From positions 35,720 to 99,719 of the forward strand of contig NZ_VNJJ01000016.1 of NCBI RefSeq assembly GCF_007786475.1: a DNA stretch of 64,000 bases, read 5' to 3'. This DNA comes from Cohnella terricola. Lineage in GTDB: Bacteria > Bacillota > Bacilli > Paenibacillales > Paenibacillaceae. Below, piece by piece: positions 40,868 to 48,777 of this stretch (position 1 is the first letter of the stretch; each line of letters begins with the position of its first letter). The position numbers and the translations under genes were made by a program. The notes beneath the pieces were generated by a model. It had not been told where the DNA came from. It did not search any database and was given only the letters and a program-made list of their open reading frames with translations.

Positions 40868-41519
40868 CCTTTTCATCCCTCCTTAAAGATAAATAAAAGA
40901 GTATGACTAATGCAACCAATAGTACGGATGCGACTAATAAATACGGAGGTTTTTCATTCTCGATGATAACGATATTAGATAAGATCGTGATCATAAGTGC
41001 TACTATTATATAGATAATAAAACCTCTATTTTTCCCTGTAAAGGATTTTTTTGAGAATCGGCTCCTGGCTTCTATGAAACTAAATCCGCCATTAAAGTAA
41101 TAGTTCAATCCACTTAGAATTAACATGGCAAAACATGACGAAACTTGCAACACATAGGCTATGGTCGTAGCCGCCTTCAGTTCCCCGTCAATGATCCCGA
41201 CATGCGAAAAAACGGCAATAATGCACGTCTGGACAAGCCCGTAAACGATATACCCGGTTAGCACCATGATAATAGAATTGATTACGTTAACTTTCATGAC
41301 CATTTGGATATAGATCAGAAAAATAATGATTTGTATTAACGGAGAAATCGTGCCTAATTCCGCATTAATAAACGAATAGGAAACAAAGGAAAGCATTAGC
41401 GAGATTAATATGATTTTACTTAGATTCTCCTTAACTGAAAATCGGAACTGCACCAAAATAAAAATAAACGAAGAAAAATACTCAAGAGAGGAAAAGAAAA
41501 TAAACTTAAATAGACTCAT
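40860..41519 (-). CDS. AgrC-like membrane sensor domain without a kinase
   Basis: 219 residues, almost entirely hydrophobic, with about six transmembrane segments (first near 4-24, last VASVLLVALVILFYLSL near 193-211), ending RRDEKVD. This is the size of the peptide-sensing half of AgrC, but no His box, DHp helix or ATP-binding domain follows; the next gene (agrB) starts within its 3' end. The stop is a clean end with in-phase overlap, so this is not obviously a frameshift. It opens the operon. By analogy with membrane inhibitors in LytTR regulatory systems, it may bind the LytTR protein directly. That role is inference. Confidence 0.8.
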   Translation of the reverse strand: MSLFKFIFFSSLEYFSSFIFILVQFRFSVKENLSKIILISLMLSFVSYSFINAELGTISPLIQIIIFLIYIQMVMKVNVINSIIMVLTGYIVYGLVQTCIIAVFSHVGIIDGELKAATTIAYVLQVSSCFAMLILSGLNYYFNGGFSFIEARSRFSKKSFTGKNRGFIIYIIVALMITILSNIVIIENEKPPYLLVASVLLVALVILFYLSLRRDEKVD

Positions 41520-41679
41520 CTTTGATGAACTCCCTCTATTCCGAAAGACCTATAAGAAATCATATACTCACATATTACCATAATCATATATGTTAGAAGC
41601 CAAATATATTAAGAAATGCTCATTTCCATGATACAGCGCTAACCCGTTTTTGCGTATCCCCATTTTGTAACCAAGAAAA

Positions 41680-41717
41680 AGCCTCCCATTCCCCGTAATG
41701 GGGAACCGCAGGAGGCT
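41680..41717 (-). terminator. Terminator after prkA
   Basis: Nested stem AGCCTCC..TTCCCC / GGGGAA..GGAGGCT, followed on the minus strand by TTTTTC, 19 nt after the prkA stop. Confidence 0.85.
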
Positions 41718-41735
41718 CTACGTCTATACCCAATA

Positions 41736-43631
41736 TTACCGATTCAACAAGCTGCCGACGTATCTCAGCAGCTCGTTCGCGCACACCGGGCAATAGTGAT
41801 GTTCGTCGATGAGGCGCTTCGTCACCTCGTTGATGCGCTTTAGCTGGCTCTCGTCGGGCGTCTTCGTCGAAGTCGTGATTTTGACAATGTCCTTCAGGTC
41901 GGTGAACAGCTTTTTCTCGATCGCTTCCCGCAGCCTGTCGTGCATGCTGTAGTCGAACTTCTTGCCCTTGCGCGAATAGGCCGAGATGCGAATGAGGATT
42001 TCCTCCCGGAACGCTTTCTTCGCGTTCTCGGATACGCCGATTTGCTCTTCGATCGAGCGCATCAGCCGCTCATCCGGGTCCATCTCTTCGCCTGTCAGCG
42101 GATCTTTGATCTTCGACCAGTTGCAGTAGGCTTCGATATTGTCGAGATAGTTCTCGAACAACGTCCGGGCCGATTCTTCGAAAGAATAGACAAACGCCTT
42201 CTGAATCTCCTTCTTGGCCAAGTTATCGTATTCCTTGCGCGCGACGGAGATGAAGTTCAAGTATTTCTCGCGCTCTTCTCTTGTGATCGATGGATGCTGA
42301 TCGAGACCGTCCTTCAGCGCCCGCAACACGTCCAAGGCGTTAATGCACGGCAAGTCGTGTTTGATCAGCGCGCTGGAAATCCGGTTGATGACGTAACGCG
42401 GATCGATACCGGACATGCCTTCCTCCGCGAACTCGCTCTGCATTTCCTTCAGATCGGCTTCCTTGTAGCCTTCGACTTCCTCGCCGTCGTACATTCGCAT
42501 TTTTTTGACGAGATCCATTCCTTGCTTCTTCGATTCCTTCAATCGGGTCAAAATGGAGAAAATGGCGGCGGCCCGCAAGGCGTGAGGAGCGATGTGGATA
42601 TGGCTCATGTCGGATTGGCCGATCAACTTCGTATAAATTTTCTCTTCCGCCGACACTTTCAGGTTATACGGAATCGGCATGACGATCATCCGCGACTGGA
42701 GCGCCTCATTTTTCTTGTTGGCGATAAACGCCTTGTACTCCGATTCGTTCGTGTGCGCCACAATCATCTCGTCCGCGCTAATTAACGCGAACCGTCCCGC
42801 TTTGAAATTGCCTTCCTGCGTCAGCGAGAGCAAGTTCCATAGAAATTTCTCGTCGCACTTGAGCATTTCCTGAAACTCCATCAGACCCCGGTTCGCCTTA
42901 TTTAACTCGCCGTCGAAGCGATACGCCCGGGGATCGGACTCGGAGCCGTATTCCGTAATCGTCGAGAAGTCTATGCTTCCGGTTAGGTCCGCGATATCCT
43001 GCGATTTCGGATCCGAAGGGCTGAACGTCCCGATGCCGACGCGGTTTTTCTCCGAGATCAGCACGCGCTCGATCGGCACGCGTTCGATGTCGCTGTCGAA
43101 CTCCACGCGCAGTCTCATCTGGCAGGAAGGACACAGATCGCCTTCGATCCGAACGCCAAGCTCTTTTTCGACCTCCGAGCGCAATTCTTCGGGAATCAGA
43201 TGAAGGGGGTCCTCCTGCATCGGACAGCCTTTAATGGCATATACGGCTCCTCTCGACGTTCGTGAATATTGCTCCAGTCCTTTCTTAAGCAGGGTAACGA
43301 TCGTCGACTTGCCGCCGCTGACCGGCCCCATCAACAACAAAATCCTTTTGCGGACGTCGAGTCTCCTGGCGGCGGAATGGAAATATTCCTCCACCAGCTT
43401 CTCCATCGTCTGATCGAGACCGAAAATCTCCGAATTGAAAAAGTTATATTTTTTGTTGCCGCCCGTCTCCTCGACCCCATGGGAAACGATCATATCGTAA
43501 ACCCGGGCGTGAGCGGTCATCGCCGGAGAATTGTCGCGACGAAGTATGTCGATGTACTCCCGAAAAGTCCCCGACCAACTCAGCTTCTCACTCTCGGCCC
43601 GATACTCTGAGATCCGACTAAAGATGTCCAT
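41736..43631 (-). CDS. prkA: PrkA serine protein kinase / AAA+ protein
   Basis: 631 residues, the usual length. It has an N-terminal AAA+ module with Walker A LLLMGPVSGGKSTIVTLLKK (near residue 100) and a C-terminal PrkA domain (about 370-630), with a zinc-like pair of motifs CPSCQMRL and CPVC. In B. subtilis PrkA is a sporulation-associated protein linked to sigma-K control, and kinase or Lon-like protease activity has been debated. It is usually grouped with yhbH and spoVR; here spoVR is 9 kb away. ATG at 43631 follows GAGGAGG. Confidence 0.95.
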   Translation of the reverse strand: MDIFSRISEYRAESEKLSWSGTFREYIDILRRDNSPAMTAHARVYDMIVSHGVEETGGNKKYNFFNSEIFGLDQTMEKLVEEYFHSAARRLDVRKRILLLMGPVSGGKSTIVTLLKKGLEQYSRTSRGAVYAIKGCPMQEDPLHLIPEELRSEVEKELGVRIEGDLCPSCQMRLRVEFDSDIERVPIERVLISEKNRVGIGTFSPSDPKSQDIADLTGSIDFSTITEYGSESDPRAYRFDGELNKANRGLMEFQEMLKCDEKFLWNLLSLTQEGNFKAGRFALISADEMIVAHTNESEYKAFIANKKNEALQSRMIVMPIPYNLKVSAEEKIYTKLIGQSDMSHIHIAPHALRAAAIFSILTRLKESKKQGMDLVKKMRMYDGEEVEGYKEADLKEMQSEFAEEGMSGIDPRYVINRISSALIKHDLPCINALDVLRALKDGLDQHPSITREEREKYLNFISVARKEYDNLAKKEIQKAFVYSFEESARTLFENYLDNIEAYCNWSKIKDPLTGEEMDPDERLMRSIEEQIGVSENAKKAFREEILIRISAYSRKGKKFDYSMHDRLREAIEKKLFTDLKDIVKITTSTKTPDESQLKRINEVTKRLIDEHHYCPVCANELLRYVGSLLNR

Positions 43632-43751
43632 GCCGCTTCCTCCTCGCAGCTTTCTCTACTCTGAACTTGACGTAATCTATTCTTATGCGCGGGGACGGAC
43701 GAATTTGACCTTACATTCCTGGGTCATAGCGGAAATCGGCCGTTTGCCGTG

Positions 43752-43760
43752 TGCTATAAT
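43752..43760 (+). promoter_or_regulatory. Extended -10 promoter of the DUF2161 gene
   Basis: TGCTATAAT, an extended -10 element without a clear -35. It fits a transcript beginning near 43767 and argues against translation starts at 43749 or 43773, which would fall in or at the promoter. Confidence 0.5.
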
Positions 43761-43805
43761 GGCGATAAACCTATGGAAAACGACCTCAGGCAGGAGGAAA
43801 AGCAA

Positions 43806-44645
43806 TTGGCCGTCAAATACGAAACCGAGTTATACCCGCCGGTCAAAGGCTTCTTTACCGCGCGGGGATATGACGTCAAAGCGGAAATTCGCGGTTGCGA
43901 CTTGGTCGCTTACCGTGAGAATCGGACTGATCCGACAATCGTAGAAATGAAAAAAACTTTTACGCTGCCGCTGCTGCTGCAGGGAGTCGATCGCCAGAAG
44001 ACTGGTGCCGCCGTCTGGCTTGCCGTCGAACGAAACCGGACGAAAAAAGGCGCGCACAACCAAAGGTTCGCCGAGATCGCCCATCTATGCAGAAGATTGA
44101 ATTTAGGATTCATGACGGTAACCTTCTACCGGACGAAAGCACCAGTCGTCGACGTATGGTGCGAACCGGCGTTCCAAGCTCCTCCGAGCTCTACGGCAAC
44201 CGTCGCACTCGCCGCCGATTCGGCTGCTAATTACATCGTGGCGCCCTCCAGCGGGCGTCGCAAAACAAGAGCGGCCAAGCTCCTGAAGGAATTCGACGCC
44301 CGGAGCGGCGATTACAACGTTGGCGGCAGCACGAAGCGCAAGCTGATTACCGCTTATCGGGAAAGATCGATCCAGTGCGCCTTGGCGCTGGCCTGCCACG
44401 GAGCATCTGCGCCCCGGCAAGTGAGAGACTGGACCAACTGTCCGACCGCCGGCGTTCTTCTCCGCCAGAACGTATACGGGTGGTTCAACCGGATCGGAAA
44501 AGGGATGTACGAGCTGAATGCCGCGGGAGAGATGGCTTTGAAAGAATACGCCGACGTCGCCAAAGTGTGGATCGGCCAATTTTCCTGGGCCGGGAACATG
44601 GCAAGCTTTATCGATGAAACTACGGAAAGGGCGGGAAATATATGA
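43806..44645 (+). CDS. DUF2161 PD-(D/E)XK nuclease-like protein
   Basis: 279 residues from TTG at 43806, chosen because AGGAGG lies 8 nt before it and the promoter -10 is only 46 nt upstream; this gives MAVKYETELYPPVKGFF. The N-terminal half holds a PD-(D/E)XK-type core: EIRGCDLVAYR (Asp) then TIVEMKKTF (Glu-x-Lys). The C-terminal half (about 150-275) has a winged-helix-like VRDWTNCPTAGVLLRQNVYG. Function is not known; the fold suggests DNA or RNA cleavage. It overlaps the Rieske gene by 4 nt, in one operon. Confidence 0.82.
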   Translation: MAVKYETELYPPVKGFFTARGYDVKAEIRGCDLVAYRENRTDPTIVEMKKTFTLPLLLQGVDRQKTGAAVWLAVERNRTKKGAHNQRFAEIAHLCRRLNLGFMTVTFYRTKAPVVDVWCEPAFQAPPSSTATVALAADSAANYIVAPSSGRRKTRAAKLLKEFDARSGDYNVGGSTKRKLITAYRERSIQCALALACHGASAPRQVRDWTNCPTAGVLLRQNVYGWFNRIGKGMYELNAAGEMALKEYADVAKVWIGQFSWAGNMASFIDETTERAGNI

Positions 44646-44956
44646 AAGAACTCGACAATGTAACCGATATCGGCTCCGTAGACGACTACTCGGATTTCCC
44701 GGCCGAAGTCCTCTTGGACAACACCCCTTATTGGCTTGTCCGCGCTCCCGAAGGGGGGTACCGCTTGCTGCTCGCGATCTGCCCCCATGCAGGGGGAGAG
44801 ATTAGACCGATGAACGACGTTCTCTTCTGTCCTTTGCACTTCTGGACGTTTGATTCGGAGACCGGCGCATGCGTGAACGTACCGGGCGAGCGGCTGATGA
44901 GTCGTAACGTGATCGTGAGAGATCGCCGTCTAATCGCGGAAGGCCCGCTCGTCTAA
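44642..44956 (+). CDS. Rieske [2Fe-2S] ferredoxin-like protein
   Basis: 104 residues, a single Rieske domain. Cluster ligands are in CPHAGG (Cys, His; near residue 48) and CPLHFW (Cys, His; near 63), followed by FDSETGACVNVPGE, typical of nitrite-reductase-small-subunit or dioxygenase ferredoxins. It would pass single electrons to an oxygenase or reductase, none of which is adjacent. Its ATG overlaps the upstream TGA (ATGA). Its stop overlaps the convergent stop of the next gene on the other strand. Confidence 0.9.
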   Translation: MKELDNVTDIGSVDDYSDFPAEVLLDNTPYWLVRAPEGGYRLLLAICPHAGGEIRPMNDVLFCPLHFWTFDSETGACVNVPGERLMSRNVIVRDRRLIAEGPLV

Positions 44957-46056
44957 TTTCTTGACCAGCGGCCCATAAATTCCCCGATGCTCTCGGCAAG
45001 CTTGGAGACGCCCATCTTGATCTGCCGTTCATCCGCGAATGCATGCGTGATTCGAATTGTATTCGCGCAAGGGGAATCTGCGTAGAAAGGAGCTCCAGGC
45101 TGGAAAATGACGCCTTTAAGCCAGGCGCCTCGGAGCAAGCTCTCTCCGTCCAACCCCGGCGGCAGCGATATCCATAGATGGAGCCCGCCTTGCGGCTCGA
45201 CCCAAGCCAAGTCAGCAATCCCCTGGCGATGCAGGTGTTCCGTCATCAAGCGTAGACGCTCGCGGCACTGAACCCGAAGCATATCAAGGAGGGGCTCGAT
45301 CGGCTGATCTTCGATGAGGCGTGACAACGTCCTCTGCTCTAGCGCTCCGGCCAGCAGATCTTTGCGCGGGCAATCTTCGTATGCCATCGAAGGCATTCCT
45401 GCGCCGTTCTCGACGCCGGCTATCCAGCCTATACGTAAGCCGGCAATCAGCCCCGGCGGGAGCTGGCCGATGGAGAGCATGCCAGGTTCCAATCTTACCT
45501 GCGATAAACGTGCCGCCTCCGGATCGTACAGCAGCATCTCCTGACGATCGTCAGACACGAGCAGAACCCCGGCTTTCCGGCATTCAGCCTGCACGGCCGT
45601 TCTTCGCCGGCGACTCCAGCTAATGCCTTCAGGGTCGGTACACGCTGGCGAAACGTATACCAACTTCGGGCGATAACGCTGCAACGCTCTCGTTAACGCT
45701 TCTGGGTCCATGCCTCTGCGGTCTCCATCGACGGCTACCGCTTTTATCCCCGCTTTACGGAATAACTGAAGCGCCGATCGGGAAGTCAACTTCTCCGTTA
45801 ACACGACATCTCCGGGCGCTAGAAGTTGACTCACGATCCATGCCAGCGCTCCGTCTGCACCCATTGTAAAACGGATCCGGCTGACGCTTTCTCCCGCCTT
45901 CTCCTTCAGCAAGCTTGCCGCCAGTTGATCGCGAAGCTTTTCTTCAGCGTAAGGCTCCGGCACGATCGCCGCCGACTCCACACGTTCTTCCCAGTCCGCT
46001 GCGGAAATCAATCCTTCTTTAGGCCATCCGCCCATCCAATTGATTACGGAATTCAC
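44953..46056 (-). CDS. Aminotransferase-fold protein apparently lacking the PLP lysine
   Basis: 367 residues of fold-type I aminotransferase, similar to the catalytic half of MocR/GabR regulators but without their DNA-binding domain. Aligning by eye on the terminal GLRIGW motif, the usual S-x-S-K before it is replaced by SIGQLPPGLIAGLRIGW, so Pro stands where Lys should bind PLP. The usual EDDxY is SDDRQ, and NPxG is DPEG. The start is GTG at 46056, preceded by GGGGAGGGGAG; upstream ATGs have no such site. It may be a non-enzymatic binding protein or a decayed enzyme. It converges on the Rieske gene with overlapping stops. Confidence 0.75.
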   Translation of the reverse strand: MNSVINWMGGWPKEGLISAADWEERVESAAIVPEPYAEEKLRDQLAASLLKEKAGESVSRIRFTMGADGALAWIVSQLLAPGDVVLTEKLTSRSALQLFRKAGIKAVAVDGDRRGMDPEALTRALQRYRPKLVYVSPACTDPEGISWSRRRRTAVQAECRKAGVLLVSDDRQEMLLYDPEAARLSQVRLEPGMLSIGQLPPGLIAGLRIGWIAGVENGAGMPSMAYEDCPRKDLLAGALEQRTLSRLIEDQPIEPLLDMLRVQCRERLRLMTEHLHRQGIADLAWVEPQGGLHLWISLPPGLDGESLLRGAWLKGVIFQPGAPFYADSPCANTIRITHAFADERQIKMGVSKLAESIGEFMGRWSRN

Positions 46057-46209
46057 CGCGACTCCCCTCCCCATGCGATCTTGGCCTTTAGTTTCATATA
46101 TATGCCCGCGGAGAAAGGGACAACCATCAAAAGTTTGTTCACAACATTTTGCGTTTTCTTTTTGACACGGGTTGGTTATAATAAGGAGAGTTAAGCGGAG
46201 GTGTGGGAT

Positions 46210-46359
46210 ATGTTTCTTGCAGAAACAGCTGCAAAAGCCGATCAAATCATGTTATTCGGGATGTCCAACAAATTCTGGATCGTGATTCTGATTCTGGTCT
46301 TGTTCGTTGGATCCATCTTGACGTCTTCCTATAACGATGATAAAACCAAAGGGCTGTAA
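46210..46359 (+). CDS. Small membrane protein of 49 residues
   Basis: ATG at 46210 follows GCGGAGGTG at good spacing, and the TAA is followed 11 nt later by a strong terminator, so this looks like a real short gene. A TATAAT lies upstream near 46177. The product has a polar N-terminus (MFLAETAAKADQIM), one transmembrane helix (FWIVILILVLFVGSIL) and a short charged tail ending DDKTKGL. It resembles small single-pass proteins of spore-formers but no family was recognised. Confidence 0.75.
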   Translation: MFLAETAAKADQIMLFGMSNKFWIVILILVLFVGSILTSSYNDDKTKGL

Positions 46360-46370
46360 GAGCTGCCTCG

Positions 46371-46402
46371 CAAAAGCCGGAACCTCCAGGTTCCGGCTTT
46401 TG
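46371..46402 (+). terminator. Terminator after the 49-residue gene
   Basis: Near-perfect 15-bp stem CAAAAGCCGGAACCT / AGGTTCCGGCTTTTG with a 2-nt centre; the T-run is inside the stem's 3' arm, so it works in either direction. Confidence 0.85.
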
Positions 46403-46496
46403 CCATTGAGGAGGCAATTACTCGTAATATTCGCGTTATTCCGGGACAGACAAAGAAACCGCCCCCCGAAGGAGGCGGTTGCCTGTGCGATTATGT

Positions 46497-46739
46497 TCAC
46501 AGCCCGTGCATTTCTTTTACGCAAGAAGCGCACACATAACGTTCTTTGAATTCTCCGACCGATTCCATCGAAGAGCAAAAAACGCAACGGGGCCGATAAC
46601 GTTCCAATATGATATGATCGCCTTGAACCAGTATCTCTACAGGATCCCCTTCATTCATTTGGTATCGTTTGCGCAACGATTTCGGAAGAACGATCCTTCC
46701 CAATTGATCCACTTTACGAACTACGCCTGCAGGTTTCAA
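46497..46739 (-). CDS. abrB: AbrB/SpoVT-family transition-state regulator with CxxC pairs
   Basis: 80 residues from TTG at 46739. GGGAGGA lies 6 nt before this TTG and the resulting MKPAGVVRKVDQLGRIVLPK matches the AbrB opening; the ATG at 46754 would lie within the ribosome site. The N-terminal swapped-hairpin DNA-binding domain spans about residues 1-50. The C-terminal tail holds CVFC and CASC, a likely zinc-binding pair that B. subtilis AbrB lacks but which occurs in related proteins. It probably represses post-exponential genes. Spo0A-like boxes lie upstream. Confidence 0.88.
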   Translation of the reverse strand: MKPAGVVRKVDQLGRIVLPKSLRKRYQMNEGDPVEILVQGDHIILERYRPRCVFCSSMESVGEFKERYVCASCVKEMHGL

Positions 46740-46861
46740 TGCAGTTCCTCCCATTCGACTATTCTGAGCTAGTTATCTCGAAACCTTTTAGCCACCCTAT
46801 ACCGTTCTATACGAAAACCTAAATAACCTTCCCCAAATCCGATTTGCTTAGAATAATGCAA

Positions 46862-46904
46862 TTTTCGACAGCGAAACTCGAATATAAATGAACATTGTCG
46901 AAAA
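46862..46904. promoter_or_regulatory. Two inverted Spo0A-type boxes upstream of abrB
   Basis: TTCGACA (46864-46870) and TGTCGAA (46896-46902) each match the 7-bp Spo0A box exactly, on opposite strands, within a 9-bp inverted repeat TTTTCGACA / TGTCGAAAA. They lie 120-165 nt upstream of the abrB start, beyond trmL. Repression of abrB by Spo0A is established in B. subtilis; here it is predicted. Confidence 0.6.
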
Positions 46905-46923
46905 ACGATTGAACATCTTCTGC

Positions 46924-47385
46924 TCAGCTAAGAGGAAAATCATTTTGTCTCAACGCTTCGAATACGACGATCGCCGCCGAATTCGCCAAGTTAAGCGAAC
47001 GAACTTTATCCGTCATCGGAATTCGCATGCACGTATCCGGATGGGCATCCAGCATTTCTTGGGGTAATCCTTTCGTCTCTTTCCCGAAAACGAAAAAGTC
47101 TCCATCGCGAAACTCGAAATCCGAATATCTTTTCGTTACGCGGGTACTCGCAAAGAAAAAACGCGCTTCCGGATTCGCGGCCTTGACCTCTTCGAAGGAG
47201 TCGTAATACGTAATATGAACGGAGTGCCAATAATCCAAGCCGGCTCTCTTCAACACCTTGTCGTCCGTCGAAAAACCGAGAGGGCGAACGAGATGTAGAT
47301 GCGTTCCAGTAGCGGCGCAAGTTCTTGCGATGTTGCCCGTGTTGGCCGGAATTTCCGGGTTTACGAGCACGATATGAAAAGACAC
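46924..47385 (-). CDS. trmL: tRNA (cytidine/uridine-34-2'-O)-methyltransferase TrmL
   Basis: 153 residues, a compact SPOUT-knot methyltransferase that 2'-O-methylates the wobble base of leucine tRNAs. Motif 1 is NPEIPANTGNIARTCAATG near residue 9. Motifs 2 and 3 of the knot are FGKETKGLP (near 100) and IPMTDKVRSLNLANSAAIVV (near 122), which bind SAM. The GTG start at 47385 follows AAGGAGGG. It lies downstream of serC, behind a terminator, and so is probably its own unit. Confidence 0.94.
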   Translation of the reverse strand: MSFHIVLVNPEIPANTGNIARTCAATGTHLHLVRPLGFSTDDKVLKRAGLDYWHSVHITYYDSFEEVKAANPEARFFFASTRVTKRYSDFEFRDGDFFVFGKETKGLPQEMLDAHPDTCMRIPMTDKVRSLNLANSAAIVVFEALRQNDFPLS

Positions 47386-47411
47386 GGATTTACCCTCCTT
47401 GTCGGCAAACG

Positions 47412-47439
47412 GAAAAAATAGCGGCTTAACGCCGCTATT
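47412..47439 (-). terminator. Terminator after serC
   Basis: Stem AATAGCGGC / GCCGCTATT with a 5-nt loop and a minus-strand T6 tail, 31 nt after the serC stop. Confidence 0.85.
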
Positions 47440-47469
47440 CTCGTCGTCCGTTATCCGTTTGCAGCTTTG

Positions 47470-48558
47470 TTAACCGTTCCGTTGTTGAAAATCGCGCATG
47501 AAATCCTCAAGCGCGCGAACGCTCTCCACAGGCACCGCGTTATAGATAGATGCCCGCAACCCGCCGACGCTGCGGTGTCCTTTAAGGCCGACGAAACCTT
47601 GCGCCTCGGACTCCTTCACGAACAGCTTTTCCAATTCCTCCGTCGCAAGACGGAAGGTGACGTTCATGAGCGAGCGGCTTCCCCGCTCCGCAAAGCCCCG
47701 ATAGTATCCTTGGCTGTCATCGATCGTTCCGTATAGCAAATCTGCTTTCTCGCGATTGCGAGCTTCCATGCCCGCAGCTCCGCCGTTGGCCTTCACCCAT
47801 TTCAACACTTCGCCAGCCATATAGATCGCGAACGTTGGCGGCGTGTTATATAGCGAATCCGCCTTGGCATGCGTATCGTATCGCAGCATTGTGGGAACGG
47901 TCAAAGACGGCTTGGCGATCAAATCTTCGCGAATGATGACGATCGTCACGCCGGAAGGTCCGAGATTTTTCTGCGCGCCGGCATAGATCATGCCGAATTG
48001 GGAAACATTGATCGGACGGCAAAGAATATCGCTGGACAAGTCCCCGATCAGCGGTATGCTTCCGGTATCCGGATATTCCGACCATTGCGTTCCTTCGATC
48101 GTCTCATTCGACGTCAGATGGACGTATGCCGCATCTGCGGGAACGTTCAACTCGCCGATCGCCGGAATATGCTTGTAAGCGTTCGCCTCCGAAGAAGCCG
48201 CAACAACAGTCTCCCCGAACAGTTTGGCCTCTTGAATCGCTTTCGTCGCCCAGCTTCCCGTCGCAACGTAAGCCGCTTTCGTGCCCGGACGAAGCAAATT
48301 CATCGGAATCATGGCGAATTGAGTGCTTGCTCCCCCTTGAACGAACAACACTTTGTAGCCGTCCGGGACCCCGAGCAATTCCTTAAGGAGCTTCTCCGCT
48401 TCGTAGTGGACCTTCTCATAGATTGCCCCGCGATGGGACATTTCCATCAAAGACATGCCGCTGTTATCGAATTCGACGAATTCCTGTTGGGCTTTCTGCA
48501 ATACTTCCAGCGGCAGCGCCGCCGGACCGGCGTTAAAGTTATAAGCGCGGTTAGCCAT
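47470..48558 (-). CDS. serC: Phosphoserine aminotransferase SerC
   Basis: 362 residues, a PLP enzyme making 3-phosphoserine (and the pyridoxine precursor 4-phosphohydroxythreonine) from the 3-oxo acid and glutamate. The PLP lysine is in MIYAGAQKNLGPSG near residue 195. The N-terminus ANRAYNFNAGPAALPLEVL and the phosphate-binding GGASTQF are diagnostic. ATG at 48558 follows GAGGTGGGGA; the 25 upstream codons are not needed. It is a single gene with its own terminator. Confidence 0.96.
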   Translation of the reverse strand: MANRAYNFNAGPAALPLEVLQKAQQEFVEFDNSGMSLMEMSHRGAIYEKVHYEAEKLLKELLGVPDGYKVLFVQGGASTQFAMIPMNLLRPGTKAAYVATGSWATKAIQEAKLFGETVVAASSEANAYKHIPAIGELNVPADAAYVHLTSNETIEGTQWSEYPDTGSIPLIGDLSSDILCRPINVSQFGMIYAGAQKNLGPSGVTIVIIREDLIAKPSLTVPTMLRYDTHAKADSLYNTPPTFAIYMAGEVLKWVKANGGAAGMEARNREKADLLYGTIDDSQGYYRGFAERGSRSLMNVTFRLATEELEKLFVKESEAQGFVGLKGHRSVGGLRASIYNAVPVESVRALEDFMRDFQQRNG

Positions 48559-48733
48559 CTCGTCCCCACCTCGTTTGGATTCATAACTCGCATTAATAGA
48601 AACATCATAACAAAGCTTTACACCGTAGAGCAACCATAATTCGATTGATTACACCGATAAATATCGCTTATATCCGAACGAAAGCGGTATCATTGTCATG
48701 AAACTTTCGTCTTTTTGCCACACATGAAAAAAA

Positions 48734-48764
48734 GCGGACGCTCTCCTCGCCGGAGAACGTCCGC
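48734..48764 (-). terminator. Terminator after glnA
   Basis: Stem GCGGACGCTCTCC / GGAGAACGTCCGC, with one mismatch, followed on the minus strand by a T7 run. Confidence 0.9.
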
Positions 48765-48777
48765 CTTGCGTCAATGA

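Noticed and set aside
41520..41680. LytTR direct-repeat binding sites upstream of the agr-like operon
   Set aside because: Searched by eye for paired ACAGTTAAG-like repeats at 12-13 bp spacing; nothing convincing, so no site is called.
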